NCBI RefSeq assembly: GCF_001586165.1
Contig: NZ_CP014608.1
Span: 62,001 to 126,000 of the forward strand
Direction: 5' to 3'
DNA: 64,000 bases
From: Obesumbacterium proteus
Lineage (GTDB): Bacteria; Pseudomonadota; Gammaproteobacteria; Enterobacterales; Enterobacteriaceae
Positions 16,726 to 26,300 of the stretch are shown here, piece after piece. The position numbers were made by a program, and so were the translations under genes. Position 1 is the first letter of the stretch; every line of letters begins with the position of its first letter. The notes beneath the pieces are model-generated. The model was not told the origin of the DNA. It ran no database searches and saw nothing but the letters and a program-made list of their open reading frames with translations.

Positions 16726-17595
16726 TTAGCGTTCCTGGATTTGTTGTTCTTCTGAAAGTAATCAATTTATAGAATGAATTTTACGTCTCGGGTGAGCGTA
16801 AGAGCCCTATCTAATAACATTAGTCATTATATTGAGTTAGCAAATGATCGCCAATGACGTTAGGGGAATGGTCGAGGTGAGACGGGTTTTTTGATTTTGT
16901 AGGAATGATGATAAGTGTGTTTTTACAAATGTGAAACTGATGTGAATTTTTAAAAAAATGAAACATTACATGACGTTATGGCGCTAATTTTTTTTACTGT
17001 GTATGAGTGGTAGAAAAAAGTGTAGCTCTTTAACTTGTATAACATCTATAGATAAGTTGTGTAACAACTGATTTCTTCTGCTACGTATGCTTATTTTTTT
17101 GCTGAGATCACTCAAGGATGACCTTGCGGAACGTTTCTTTTTAGGGATACAGCCCTGGATGTGTGTACCCACGAAATAACCATTCTGGGCTCACTGAGCT
17201 GCGCCGACAAACGTCGTGTCTTAGTTATGTCTACGGACTTGAAGTACTCCAAAATCCTTAAAAAAATACTTTTGACAGCCTCACTTCAGAATAAAATGCC
17301 AGGCTAAATGTGATAACTGGAATGCGTTACATTTTGAAACAGACACGTATTATTGTATAGTCTTTAAGTCACTTCCTTCCGGACCCTAGTCTCTGCACGA
17401 TAGTCATGCTTGTACGAGGTGTATGAGGCCAGCCGGCGGTCCGCCGGCGTCACGAGGACTTCGGTATGGAACTGAAACCAGTGCTGGTTCGCCAGTATAT
17501 GCGTTTCCGTCTCGGCCGCTGGGAAAACGTGTGCATGCACACGCGCTCCTTGCCAACCCGCTGATGGAAAATCCGGAGGAAGTGACAACCTCATT
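16726..17595. other. Gene-poor stretch with a possible gene remnant
   Basis: No complete gene is supported. The AT-rich first part should hold the dehydrogenase promoter. At about 17426-17564 a plus-strand frame with coding-like composition reads FGMELKPVLVRQYMRF and ends soon after. It has no credible start and looks like the 3' end of a lost gene. Confidence 0.4.
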
Positions 17596-19782
17596 TCATG
17601 CCACATCCTGCCCCATCATTAATTGATAATGTTCCCGATCGTCTACAGCGTCAAACACGCGCTCAAACCAATCCAGGTAATGCGCCACAGATGCTGTTTC
17701 GAGCAGTTTTATATTACGTGCATCCGCATGAGAATGACGGTTGATATAACGTGCGAATGCCCGCAATCCCGGCGCGCCTTGTTCACGAGCAAGTCCATCA
17801 AGTGTGGCGCTTAGCTTCGCGTGTTTGCCTGAAAAACCGAAATAGTACTCCAGGATCTGTCGCATGGTATTTGGAATGACAATCGAAGCAAACTGCTCGT
17901 CTCGGGACTCTTTCAACACATGCCACATCGCCTGATAATCGTTCAGCAAAGCATTACCCGAGATAAGACTGGCTATACTGTGAGTATTTTTTGAAAGACG
18001 GTAAAGTAACCACCCAGGTGGCAAACCTTTTCGGTCTTTTTGACCCGGAGCGGAAATCAGCATTTCCTGGAAAAAGAATAAACTGTGAGTCAGAACGATC
18101 ACTTTGGCGGCAATGCGGCTTCTAATCACTCGATGTTGTATAAGTGAGGCAATTTCAAAAATATAATTTTGCGAGAGACTCGAAATAGGATCGTCAATGA
18201 CGATCAGTTTTTCACGGACATCATGATCATCGCGATTGGCTCTGCCTTCGCAAGTTTCCAGAAAGTATAAAAAAGCGATCAGGGTCTTCTCCCCTTCGCT
18301 TAGCGTATCGAATATTCCTTCTTCACTCTCTCTGCCACTCCTTACAAGCCGATATGAATCCTGTGCGGCATCATGAATATCAATTCTGAAACCATGTATT
18401 CCAAGAGCCTCTAAGCTAAGATTGATATTTTCGACAGTGTCGCTGCAGTTAATAATTTGAGCATTCAGCAATCGCATCTGTCCGTATAACTCGCGCACTT
18501 TGTCTGTCAGTGAATTATGATCTTTAACGATAGTTCCGATAGCATCAGACAGTTCGCGAACCTGGGTGTCATGCCCACTGATTACCTCAGCAGACAACGC
18601 CCGGATATGGCTGCGAAGACTGTATGCCATTTTTTGATATTCGATCTGATAATTATCCGCACGGTGATTATGAGTAGAAATGCACTCAGACACTGCAGCA
18701 TAAGCATTACGGAAATCCGCAACTTCGCTGGCGATATCGTCAAATACAACAGATTCAGAAGGCGTGGCAATTTTTTGTTCAGCGCGTCGGTGGTTCTCGG
18801 ACCATTTATGTGTCAGCGCGACAAGTGCAAGCAGCAGTGGATGTTTGGCATCAACCAGTGGGCAGAGTTTCGCTGCTGTACTCCACGTTTCTGCTCTCTC
18901 TAACCAACTTCCTATTTGTGCAACAATGTCCTCCATACGCCTCATTTTATCTTCCCAGCTGCGATCAAACAGAGACGTAATGTCTTTGCGCAGATGTTCA
19001 GCATCAACGCTGTTCTGACAAAATGGGCAGACATCTTGAGTGAGCCAGGCTCTTCCAGCCGAGACCCATTCTGAATTTCCAAGTTGTGCTATAGCGGCAG
19101 AAAGTTTGCTGTCACCTGAGGGAACTAATACGGTAGCCAGCAGAGCTGTATCTTCTTCATTGATAATTAGCATATCCAACTCGGCAAGCGGCAATAAACG
19201 GTTGCCCTGGCTTGACCGGAGTTGTCGAAATGCCGCATCCAGTTCTGCGGTTGTAGTGGCGATAGTATCCGGATGACCCGTAATAGCCTGAAACAGACGA
19301 GGCCCCTGCTTCACCCCTTCCATTAGATCCCACAGATCTGTTTTTTTAATTTCAGCAACGCTGCCTTTGATGGCTTCCTCGCACTGCTCTCTCACGCGTG
19401 CGATCATGTCCGTCTTATTCTGGTGGTCTCGTCTATTGGTTTCAATTTCCACGCCCAGCTGGCTGATTACCTCTTCGAGCGCAGCTATTTCACCTCGAAC
19501 TGCCGTATTTTCTTCGCTTAATGAAAAAACACCGGGCTGGAACGGGGCACTAAAAATATCAGTTACATATTCCTGGCTGAAAACAAGAGTGCGCATATCT
19601 ATAGCCGGGGACAACGAGCAGGAAGAAAATTCGGCCTGATTAGGATGATAAAAATAACCAGAAATAGTTGATTTACCTGCACCATTCTGACCATAGATCA
19701 TGGTAACTGGGTTGCTAAAATCAAATTGCACCGGCGCTGGGCCGCGATAGCTTCGTACATTGTGTACTGAAAGAGTACTCAT
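17596..19782 (-). CDS. RloC/PrrC-like ATPase with HEPN-like C-terminus, candidate anticodon nuclease
   Basis: A 728-residue SMC/ABC-type ATPase of the AAA_13 kind. It has Walker A GQNGAGKS (31-38), a central coiled-coil region holding a CPFC zinc-hook-like motif (252-255), signature LSEGEK (494-499) and Walker B LIVIDDP (526-532). The C-terminal domain has R641-x3-E645 and RYINRH (R678-x4-H683). R-x3-E plus a later His is the pattern described for PrrC/RloC tRNA anticodon nucleases, which are HEPN RNases, and a zinc hook is characteristic of RloC. A strong AAGGAGGGA ribosome site precedes the ATG. It stands alone, with no Hsd genes nearby, which suits RloC. Nuclease activity is inferred. Confidence 0.7.
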   Translation of the reverse strand: MSTLSVHNVRSYRGPAPVQFDFSNPVTMIYGQNGAGKSTISGYFYHPNQAEFSSCSLSPAIDMRTLVFSQEYVTDIFSAPFQPGVFSLSEENTAVRGEIAALEEVISQLGVEIETNRRDHQNKTDMIARVREQCEEAIKGSVAEIKKTDLWDLMEGVKQGPRLFQAITGHPDTIATTTAELDAAFRQLRSSQGNRLLPLAELDMLIINEEDTALLATVLVPSGDSKLSAAIAQLGNSEWVSAGRAWLTQDVCPFCQNSVDAEHLRKDITSLFDRSWEDKMRRMEDIVAQIGSWLERAETWSTAAKLCPLVDAKHPLLLALVALTHKWSENHRRAEQKIATPSESVVFDDIASEVADFRNAYAAVSECISTHNHRADNYQIEYQKMAYSLRSHIRALSAEVISGHDTQVRELSDAIGTIVKDHNSLTDKVRELYGQMRLLNAQIINCSDTVENINLSLEALGIHGFRIDIHDAAQDSYRLVRSGRESEEGIFDTLSEGEKTLIAFLYFLETCEGRANRDDHDVREKLIVIDDPISSLSQNYIFEIASLIQHRVIRSRIAAKVIVLTHSLFFFQEMLISAPGQKDRKGLPPGWLLYRLSKNTHSIASLISGNALLNDYQAMWHVLKESRDEQFASIVIPNTMRQILEYYFGFSGKHAKLSATLDGLAREQGAPGLRAFARYINRHSHADARNIKLLETASVAHYLDWFERVFDAVDDREHYQLMMGQDVA

Positions 19783-20135
19783 GATTTATCCCTCCTTGGG
19801 ATCACAATATAAACCTCATAATGTTTCGATTTAAATCACTTTGATAACCATCAAATCAATTCGGTAACCGGTACATCAACATACGCTGTAAGGTAGAAAG
19901 TACAGTTATTAAGATGGCGGCCCTACCAGTCGCAGCATGCCAGTTTGCAGATAATGTGTACAAGAATATGTTTTTTTCTGAACTATTTTTCAACTGGTGA
20001 GTAGTGGCTAGGCTGGACGGATTTATGGGGGGAGTTAAAGAGTATTTTGGTTTATCAGCGATAAAAAAGCCCGCGACAGGCGGGCAAGTACATCAGGATT
20101 CATTTTTATTTTGAGGGTGTAACCAAAATAAGATA
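19783..20135. other. Intergenic region upstream of the RloC-like gene
   Basis: No gene seen. It should contain the promoter of the RloC-like gene and holds the minus-strand terminator at 20064-20088. It ends at the left inverted repeat of the IS3-family element. Confidence 0.5.
20064..20088 (-). terminator. Minus-strand terminator
   Basis: Read on the minus strand, GCCCGC-CTGTC-GCGGGC is followed by TTTTTT. It would stop transcripts coming from the insertion sequences toward the RloC-like gene. Confidence 0.8.
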
Positions 20136-20153
20136 TGAATCGCTACGGGTAAT

Positions 20154-20978
20154 CTAGACACTTCCGGGCCGTTGATGATACTGCTGTTCATATTCATTCG
20201 GCGACATTTGATCGCTTGAACCATGCCGACGCCTACTGTTATAAAACATTTCGATGTAATCAAAAATATCGCTGCGGGCTTCTTCCCGCGTTCCATAGAT
20301 CTTTTTCTTTATCCGCTGACGCTTTAAAAGCTGGAAAAAACTTTCTGCAACTGCATTGTCGTGGCAGTTGCCGCGTCGGCTCACGCTGCCTTCCAGACCA
20401 TGTGACTTCAGGAATGACTGCCACTTATGGCTTCTATACTGACTGCCTTGGTCAGAATGTACCAGTACCTATTTTCGTGGACTACGTCGCCACAGTGCCA
20501 TCAGCAACGCATTCAGAACGATATCTTTCGTCATTCGGGATTGCATCGACCAGCCAATGATTTTGCGGGAGAACAGATCGACGATCACTGCAAGATAAAA
20601 CCAGCCTTCATGCGTCCTGCTATACGTAATATCTGTCACCCAGTGCTCATCCGGTGCAATCGGATTAAATTGCCGCTGGAGTCTGTTAGGCGTCACAATT
20701 CTTGCTTCGCCCTTGTACGATCTTGGACTGCGATAACCCACCTGAGCTTTTACTCAAGCGCCGTGCATCAAACGCCAGACCCGGTTTGCACCACACCGCT
20801 CACCCGTATCGCACAGATCTAGGTGGATCTTGCGATAGCCATATACATATCCAGATTCAAGCCAAAAATGCTTAATCAGCACGGTCAGCTTCTGGTCTGT
20901 GTGGTATCGCCGTGAATGTGGTTGCTGAAGCCAAGCATAAAAACCACTCGGATGAACATCCAGAACACGGCAGAGCAA
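20154..20978 (-). pseudogene. IS3-family transposase OrfB, broken
   Basis: Three reading-frame pieces together cover OrfB. The N-terminal part is MLCRVLDVHPSGFYAWLQ. The middle holds the catalytic core (WVTDITYSRTHEGWFYLAVIVD). The C-terminal part is SRRGNCHDNAVAESFFQLLK, containing the last catalytic Glu. Frame breaks lie near 20745 and 20400-20470, so no full-length transposase can be made. The remaining sequence is still close to functional members, which suggests recent decay. Confidence 0.8.
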
Positions 20979-21022
20979 ACGAACCGGAAAGCCACGACTG
21001 TTGTCACGAATAAAGACTTACC

Positions 21023-21304
21023 TCAGTCGGACAGCTTTGCGAAATACGCGGCTTTTTTTAAAATATCTCGTTCATCAGTAACCCGTTTCAGTTCCTTCTG
21101 GAGCCGTCGGATCTCAACCTGAGCATCAGACTGGTCTTGATTTACCGAAGAATCTGGGCCGTACTTCTTTATCCACGCATAAAGACTGTGTGTGGTGATA
21201 TCGAGGCGTGTTGCAACGCTTAAAACGGAATGGGCACGACCAACAACCTGTTTGACCGCTTCAATTTTAAACTCATCGGGATAACGCTTACCGCTCATGG
21301 GCAC
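21023..21304 (-). CDS. IS3-family OrfA
   Basis: A 93-residue helix-turn-helix protein (GKRYPDEFKIEAVKQVVGRA, then THSLYAWIKKYG) followed by a leucine-zipper-like stretch (IRRLQKELKRVTDERDILKKA). It is the DNA-binding first frame of an IS3-type element of the ISEhe3/IS1400 sort. The frame is intact, but without OrfB it cannot support transposition. Confidence 0.8.
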   Translation of the reverse strand: MPMSGKRYPDEFKIEAVKQVVGRAHSVLSVATRLDITTHSLYAWIKKYGPDSSVNQDQSDAQVEIRRLQKELKRVTDERDILKKAAYFAKLSD

Positions 21305-21362
21305 CTCTTTTTTAAGCCATTTTAAATGTCTCTGAGGTGTCTAACAAACCCGTAGCGATTCA

Positions 21363-21738
21363 CAAGGCTTTTGACATGTACCGGCTTATACCATCCAGAA
21401 AGAACCAGCCGGGCGATACCAAAAGCATCATTTTGATCGGTTTTATTCAACTGCATCGACAAAGCGGCATGGACGTGCCTGGCGTGGACACAATCAATAT
21501 CCAGGCCAAGACTCTTGAGTGAATGGTAAAGCCAGACGCAAAGCGGCCCTGTTTCCAGACCGATTTTTGACTTATCAAAACCTTCAGAAAAGAGATAATC
21601 AGCTATAACCCCAGGATGGGTATCGACGTTAGCCATACGAATTTTATTGCCATTATGGTCTATCACACAAACGCTTGTTTTCTTCTGAGAAACATCAAGC
21701 CCAACGAAAGTTTTCATGACAGTCACCTCGGATATCAC
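21363..21738 (-). pseudogene. IS110-family transposase, N-terminal fragment
   Basis: About 125 residues of a DEDD transposase start with MKTFVGLDVSQKKTSVCVID and include IGLETGPLCVWLYHSL and NKTDQNDAFGIARL, all typical of IS110 N-terminal RuvC-like domains. The frame then runs into the IS3-family inverted repeat at 21362. The C-terminal part with the serine motif is absent from the window. Confidence 0.85.
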
Positions 21739-21767
21739 AGACTGGGATCGTATTAAGATTACAGCAT

Positions 21768-22009
21768 GTGGTTCCAGACGTGCCCCTGCCTGCGAAGTAC
21801 CTGAAAAAGCTTCTTAAAACCGTAGCGGGGATAGCGCTCAGCGACCTCGGTCAGCCTCTGGATCACCGCTTCATCACGTCGCGTATCCGGTTGATAACGA
21901 AACACCGTCCTGCTTAGCGATAACGTCCTGCATGCCTGGCGTATGCTCATCGTAAATTGCGTGGTCAGATAGTTGACGATCTCACGCTTTATCGCTGGTT
22001 TTAAAGCTT
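21768..22009 (-). pseudogene. IS3-family OrfB, 5' fragment
   Basis: About 80 residues reading ALKPAIKREIVNYLTTQF, then MSIRQACRTLSLSRTVFRYQ and RYPRYGFKKLFQVLRRQGH, the start of an IS407/IS51-type OrfB. It follows OrfA in the -1 frame through an AAAAAAG slippery sequence, the usual fusion site in this family. The rest is missing. Confidence 0.75.
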
Positions 22010-22266
22010 TTTTCGATGACGTCTTTCAGCGCCCGGCATTCCAAACTCAGATCGGCAAACATTTGCTTCAGACGACAATTCTCGTCCTCAAGGTCTTTGA
22101 TTTTTTTGATATCAGCGGCTTCCATCCCGCCATATTTTGCTTTCCAGTTGTAATAGCTGGCTTCAGAAATAGCAGCATCGCGGCACACATCTTTGACGGT
22201 CCTGCCAGCCTCGACTGATTTCAGGACGGCGATGATCTGGTCCTCAGTGAATCGGATCTTACGCAT
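21982..22266 (-). CDS. IS3-family OrfA (second element)
   Basis: A 94-residue protein beginning MRKIRFTEDQIIAVLKSVE with the helix-turn-helix VKDVCRDAAISEASYYNW, followed by KYGGM and a leucine-rich coiled coil. The GAGGAG ribosome site supports the ATG at 22266. It ends in the A-rich slippery region used for frameshifting into OrfB. Confidence 0.8.
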   Translation of the reverse strand: MRKIRFTEDQIIAVLKSVEAGRTVKDVCRDAAISEASYYNWKAKYGGMEAADIKKIKDLEDENCRLKQMFADLSLECRALKDVIEKSFKTSDKA

Positions 22267-22330
22267 AGCGATCTCCTCAGGGGACATAATCAGTATGTCG
22301 GAAGATCTCTAAAAATGAATGGCCCGTTTT

Positions 22331-23519
22331 GGTGGGATACTTACAACAACTTCCAAGCCCTTAAACCTGCACCTTCAAGTTAAGTGTGTATAAGTTTACC
22401 ACTTCCCTAAGGAATGAAGTTATTGAAAAATCCATTACTCAATATAATCAAGCAATAACAAAGCAGAAAGTGTCTTTGAACATACAAATAAAAAACATAT
22501 GCCGTCAGAAGGTAATATTCTATGCGAAGGCCATCTGCATATTATTAAAACTAAGCTTTATAATGAAAAGCCATTAGAAGTGGCCATAAATGTAAGCTGG
22601 GCGAAATGAAAGTTATTTCATGCAAAAAATTTACTTCTCCTCCATTAAACTCGCGATAAAAATCTGGGGAAGATTTAACAAAAACCATTAAATCCAAAAG
22701 TAAGATTTGTGCTCATGTTTATTATGGGGTGAGCAAATGTGCTATGTCGAACTTGAAATTATTGGCACTTTGGACAGATGGATTAAATTACGAAATACTT
22801 GCTGCCAAATACATACCCTTTATCTTTAAATTTTCTACCTAAGATAGTTCACATGTCTTTATTCAGGGATTCACTAAAATAGTAACACAGCAGATAAATA
22901 AGAAATAATATTGCATGGATTTTATCTTGTATTTTTCATTTCGCGCCACAAAAAAAATAACCCTAGATGTTTTATAGGTTATATTTTCTCGATTAAAGAA
23001 TCTAAACATCAGCACGCTGCATTTAAAATGCTACCCTTATTAAAAGATTGCTGGTGATGGTTTTTAACTTGGCAAGAATACCTGCATCGTTATTTTTGAA
23101 CCCGGCAATGGACCAGGTAAATGCCCATGAATTTAATGGATGGTCTTTACGGTTTCTTAAAAAATTAATCTATGGTTTACCTGTGAATGAAAAGCTGATA
23201 TTGAACCTTTTTAATTATTATTCTAATCATGACCTGTATGTTCTGGTATTTCATTAGAGCATGCACAGAGAAATTCTGATGAAAGTACTTATTGATGAAA
23301 ATCATTCAGGGGCTTAAGGTTTTTGCTCAGGAGTTATTGAAAATAGATTATGAATTAAATTCTAAAATATTCGAGTTGTTTTTTCAAATTATCTCCGATT
23401 TTCTTGACAGCAAACGTCAGGCTGAAGTGGTCAAAAATCAAACACATTAAGCAGTGAATTTATATCTCCGTGTATTAATCAATTGTATGAGCAAAAAAAG
23501 TTAAAGAAATGACACTTTT
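22331..23519. other. AT-rich decayed region before the Zur island
   Basis: No complete gene is supported. Several short frames have coding-like composition: a plus-strand 67-codon frame from the ATG at 23057 (FNLARIPASLFLNPAMDQV), a 51-codon frame at 23295-23450 (MKIIQGLKVFAQELLKIDYE), and one near 22720-22842. None matches a family I know, and each is interrupted, so this looks like a decayed gene or genes. Base composition is much more AT-rich than the backbone. Confidence 0.4.
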
Positions 23520-23537
23520 GTTATGTTATAACATAAC
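23520..23537 (+). promoter_or_regulatory. Zur box upstream of folE2
   Basis: GTTATGTTATAACATAAC is a perfect 18-bp palindrome matching the core of the enterobacterial Zur operator (TGTTATANTATAACA-type). It lies 36 bases before the folE2 start. Zur with zinc represses here, so the operon should be expressed in zinc starvation. The gene content agrees with this. Confidence 0.85.
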
Positions 23538-23573
23538 TCAAATTTGTTTTTTAATGTAATAAATTGAGGATGT

Positions 23574-24503
23574 ATGAGTGTAATGGTTGGAACTCCTGAA
23601 GGTCCCCTAGCGGACGCACAGGCAATGAAGGATAAAGCGAGTAACATTGGGCTTGATTGGGTAGGAATGGAAGGAATAGCTCTTCCCGTAGAAATCTCAG
23701 GGAGGCCGGTAAGTGCCTTTGTTAATGCGGGTATTAACCTCATCTCCAGAGATGAGGGACAGAAGGGAATACATATGTCTCGCCTTTATCAAGGGCTCGA
23801 TGAGCTCACGCAAGGGGAGCTTACTCCACAGCGTATCGAAAAAACGCTCAACCACTTCCTTTCTTCTCATGAAGGTCAAACTTCACAAGCCAATATGCGT
23901 GTTAGTGGGGATATATTACTGTCTCGCTCTTCAATGTTATCCGGCAATAGAGGATGGAAGGCGTATCCATTAGAAATTGATGCCACACTTGCTGATAGCC
24001 TGATATTGACGCTTAAAATAGGCGTACCTTACTCGTCGACATGTCCTAGTTCTGCAGCTTTAAGTGTCCAAGTTGCACAACAGCAATTCAATCTTGACTT
24101 TGACAGTCACGGGGACAGTGTGTCTCAGAAAGATGTATCCAAATGGCTTATAGAGCGAGGGCTTCCCGCTACACCTCACAGTCAGCGAAGCTGGGCCTGG
24201 ATAACGGTTAGATTAGGCCTTAATGCCTCTCAATTCCCAGTTATCGAATTAATAAATCGAATTGAAGTGGCACTGTCTACCCCGGTACAAACCGTGGTTA
24301 AGCGCAATGATGAACAAGCTTTTGCAATTGCAAATGGACAAAACCTCATGTTTTGTGAGGATGCGGCAAGAAGGCTTTATAATGCGTTAAAAAATCAATG
24401 TCACTTTGATCGCGTTGATATTCAAGTTGAACACCAGGAAAGTCTGCATGCACATAATGCAGTCGCTCGTACAAGTTGGAAAAGAGGTTTCTATGCTGCG
24501 TAA
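23574..24503 (+). CDS. folE2: GTP cyclohydrolase FolE2 (type IB)
   Basis: A 309-residue FolE2-family enzyme, the first step of folate synthesis (GTP to 7,8-dihydroneopterin triphosphate). Family motifs are present: GIHMSRLY (66-73) and YSSTCPSSAAL with the active-site Cys at 157. FolE2 does not need zinc, unlike FolE, and in many bacteria it is induced by Zur when zinc is scarce. The Zur box upstream fits this. GAGG precedes the ATG. Its 3' end overlaps the carbonic anhydrase gene by 11 bases. Confidence 0.92.
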   Translation: MSVMVGTPEGPLADAQAMKDKASNIGLDWVGMEGIALPVEISGRPVSAFVNAGINLISRDEGQKGIHMSRLYQGLDELTQGELTPQRIEKTLNHFLSSHEGQTSQANMRVSGDILLSRSSMLSGNRGWKAYPLEIDATLADSLILTLKIGVPYSSTCPSSAALSVQVAQQQFNLDFDSHGDSVSQKDVSKWLIERGLPATPHSQRSWAWITVRLGLNASQFPVIELINRIEVALSTPVQTVVKRNDEQAFAIANGQNLMFCEDAARRLYNALKNQCHFDRVDIQVEHQESLHAHNAVARTSWKRGFYAA

Positions 24504-25053
24504 AAATCCATCCGGTCATACCCCTACTGTATCTGAAAAAGCCTACGTTGATCCCACCGCAATTATTTGTGGGAAAGTTTTTATCGAAGATTACGTCTAT
24601 GTTGGCCCTTATGCGGTTATCCGTGCTGATGAACTCAACGAAGATGGGGATATGTCTCCTATTATAATAGGATCTCATTCCAATATTCAGGATGGTGTTG
24701 TTATTCATTCTAAAAGCGGTGCTGGAGTAGTTATTGGATCACATACCTCGATAGCGCATCGTGCGATTGTGCACGGACCTTGCGAAGTTGCAAGCCGTGT
24801 ATTTATCGGATTTAACAGTGTCCTATTTAATTGTGTTATCGGGGAGGGTTGTGTTATTCGCTATAACGCTGTAGTCGATGGTATAACACTTCCGCCTGCA
24901 CTTTACATACCCTCTTGCGAACATGTTGGACCGAATAGCGATCTCAATACTTTCACAAAAGTAGATTTATCTTCCCTGCAGTTTTCAGAAGATGTCGCGG
25001 CAACTAACGTTAGGCTCGTTGAGGGTTATAGTCGTTTGAGAAATGAGTTTTAA
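24493..25053 (+). CDS. Gamma-class carbonic anhydrase-like protein
   Basis: A 186-residue left-handed beta-helix protein with hexapeptide repeats. It retains the three metal-ligand histidines of gamma-carbonic anhydrases: VIHS, then AHRAIVHG. The start at 24493 follows AAGAGG and lies inside the end of folE2, so the two are translationally coupled. Gamma-class enzymes can use iron or other metals. Paralogues of this kind have been described in Zur-linked clusters as substitutes for zinc beta-class enzymes; activity here is inferred. Confidence 0.85.
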   Translation: MLRKNPSGHTPTVSEKAYVDPTAIICGKVFIEDYVYVGPYAVIRADELNEDGDMSPIIIGSHSNIQDGVVIHSKSGAGVVIGSHTSIAHRAIVHGPCEVASRVFIGFNSVLFNCVIGEGCVIRYNAVVDGITLPPALYIPSCEHVGPNSDLNTFTKVDLSSLQFSEDVAATNVRLVEGYSRLRNEF

Positions 25054-25064
25054 AGAGCCAGGGA

Positions 25065-26300
25065 ATGCAATTTATGGATAAGCATAATCTGAGGGGAAGA
25101 ACACCACTCACCATACTGAATGGCTTTCTTGGTGCGGGAAAAACAACGCTACTAAAGAGCCTGATTTTTAAATTACATACCAAAAAAGTCAGGCTTGCCG
25201 TTATCGTTAACGATATGAGTGAGCTTGATATCGATGGCGTCATTATTGCTAACACTGAATTGGTAAGTAAAGAGCAACTGAACTTTGTAAGTATCTCAGC
25301 AACAAGCATAAGCAGCAATGAGGGAATAGAAAAGCTGGATATAGCAATCTGTAAACTCCAGGCTGAATTTGATCCCGATATTATCTTGCTTGAAACTTCG
25401 GGCAGCAGTCACCCGGCGCCTCTTTTACGGTACTTCAACGAGCATCCCAAGGTGGCTTTAAAAGGATTTCTTACCTTAGTGGATGCGGTTATGCTTAAAG
25501 AGGATTATGATTCAGGAAAAAAACTAATAGGAGTGTTTCAGCGTAATTTATCCGCAGGAACTCATAGTATTGAGAATCTTTTAGTAGAACAGATAATGCT
25601 TTCTAGTAAATTACTTCTCACTAAAGTTGATCGCATTCAAACAGATATCATTAGTAACATTGCTCAAGAGTTACATCCCTTAAATCCTTATGTAGATATT
25701 ATCGCAACACAGTGGGGTGAGCTCGATCCAGAAGTGATTTTTTCTCTTCCTGATTATAACTTTCATCTTGTCAGTAAATTACTTGAGGAAATGGAAGACG
25801 CTTTTGAACTAACCCCAGGAGGGGGTATAGGCTATCCATTTGAACTCACAACACAAGTTATTGATGATCCCCGCCCATTTCACCCACAGCGTTTATGGGA
25901 TACTTGCCAGAGATTTCTGGGAAGAGGTATACACCGTAGTAAGGGGTTTTTCTGGATGGCCAGTCGTGATGATTTGGCTCTTTTATGGAACCAGGTTGCC
26001 GGAAGTATCAATCTAGAATTTGTCAGTTATTGGAAAGCTGGCGTGTTGGCACATAATAATAATGGATTAACAGTTGAAGAACGCGAGGCTTTGGAAAAGC
26101 AACTCGCCAAAAAATGCTCACGCTTTGGTGATCGCCAGTGCAGATTAACCGTCATCGGAGAAAGCAAAGATGTCGCTGAATTTACCAGGGCTTTAAGACG
26201 GTGCTTTTGTACTGAACTAGAAATTGAGGACTGGCTTAATGGCGGAGCATTTGATGATCCGTGGCCAAAACGCGTTGTAAGATTAAAGGCAAAACAATGA
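25065..26300 (+). CDS. COG0523 (G3E) GTPase, zinc-chaperone family, lacking the CxCC motif
   Basis: A 411-residue G3E GTPase. Walker A is GFLGAGKTT (20-28), the NDMSELDID segment (49-57) replaces the usual ND-E-ID, there is LLETSG, and TKVD replaces NKxD. Zinc-type members carry GCICC after Walker A; here the aligned residues are TSISS (80-84), every cysteine being serine. The C-terminal COG0523 domain is complete. It is Zur-controlled with folE2, so a role in metal homeostasis is likely, but metal transfer through CxCC cannot occur. An alternative ATG at 25074 has better ribosome-site spacing. Confidence 0.88.
   Translation: MQFMDKHNLRGRTPLTILNGFLGAGKTTLLKSLIFKLHTKKVRLAVIVNDMSELDIDGVIIANTELVSKEQLNFVSISATSISSNEGIEKLDIAICKLQAEFDPDIILLETSGSSHPAPLLRYFNEHPKVALKGFLTLVDAVMLKEDYDSGKKLIGVFQRNLSAGTHSIENLLVEQIMLSSKLLLTKVDRIQTDIISNIAQELHPLNPYVDIIATQWGELDPEVIFSLPDYNFHLVSKLLEEMEDAFELTPGGGIGYPFELTTQVIDDPRPFHPQRLWDTCQRFLGRGIHRSKGFFWMASRDDLALLWNQVAGSINLEFVSYWKAGVLAHNNNGLTVEEREALEKQLAKKCSRFGDRQCRLTVIGESKDVAEFTRALRRCFCTELEIEDWLNGGAFDDPWPKRVVRLKAKQ

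Larger units (their letters stand above)
20136..21362 (-). mobile_element. IS3-family element (ISEhe3-like), inactivated
   Basis: A 1,227-bp element bounded by inverted repeats starting TGAATCGCTACGGGT at both ends and continuing with TAGACAC after a few variable bases. It encodes OrfA and a broken OrfB. It is inserted in the IS110-family remnant to its right. The left flank does not continue that remnant, so a deletion has followed the insertion. Confidence 0.85.
21768..22330 (-). mobile_element. Second IS3-family element, truncated by the IS110 insertion
   Basis: OrfA and the first part of OrfB remain. OrfB breaks off near 21768, where IS110-derived sequence begins, in the middle of GHVWNH. 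The outer end lies near 22300-22330, but I could not fix its inverted repeat. Confidence 0.7.

Noticed and set aside
16984..17172. Minus-strand frame of 62 codons in the gap after the dehydrogenase genes
   Set aside because: Low-complexity Lys/Ser-rich translation of AT-rich DNA, no ribosome site.
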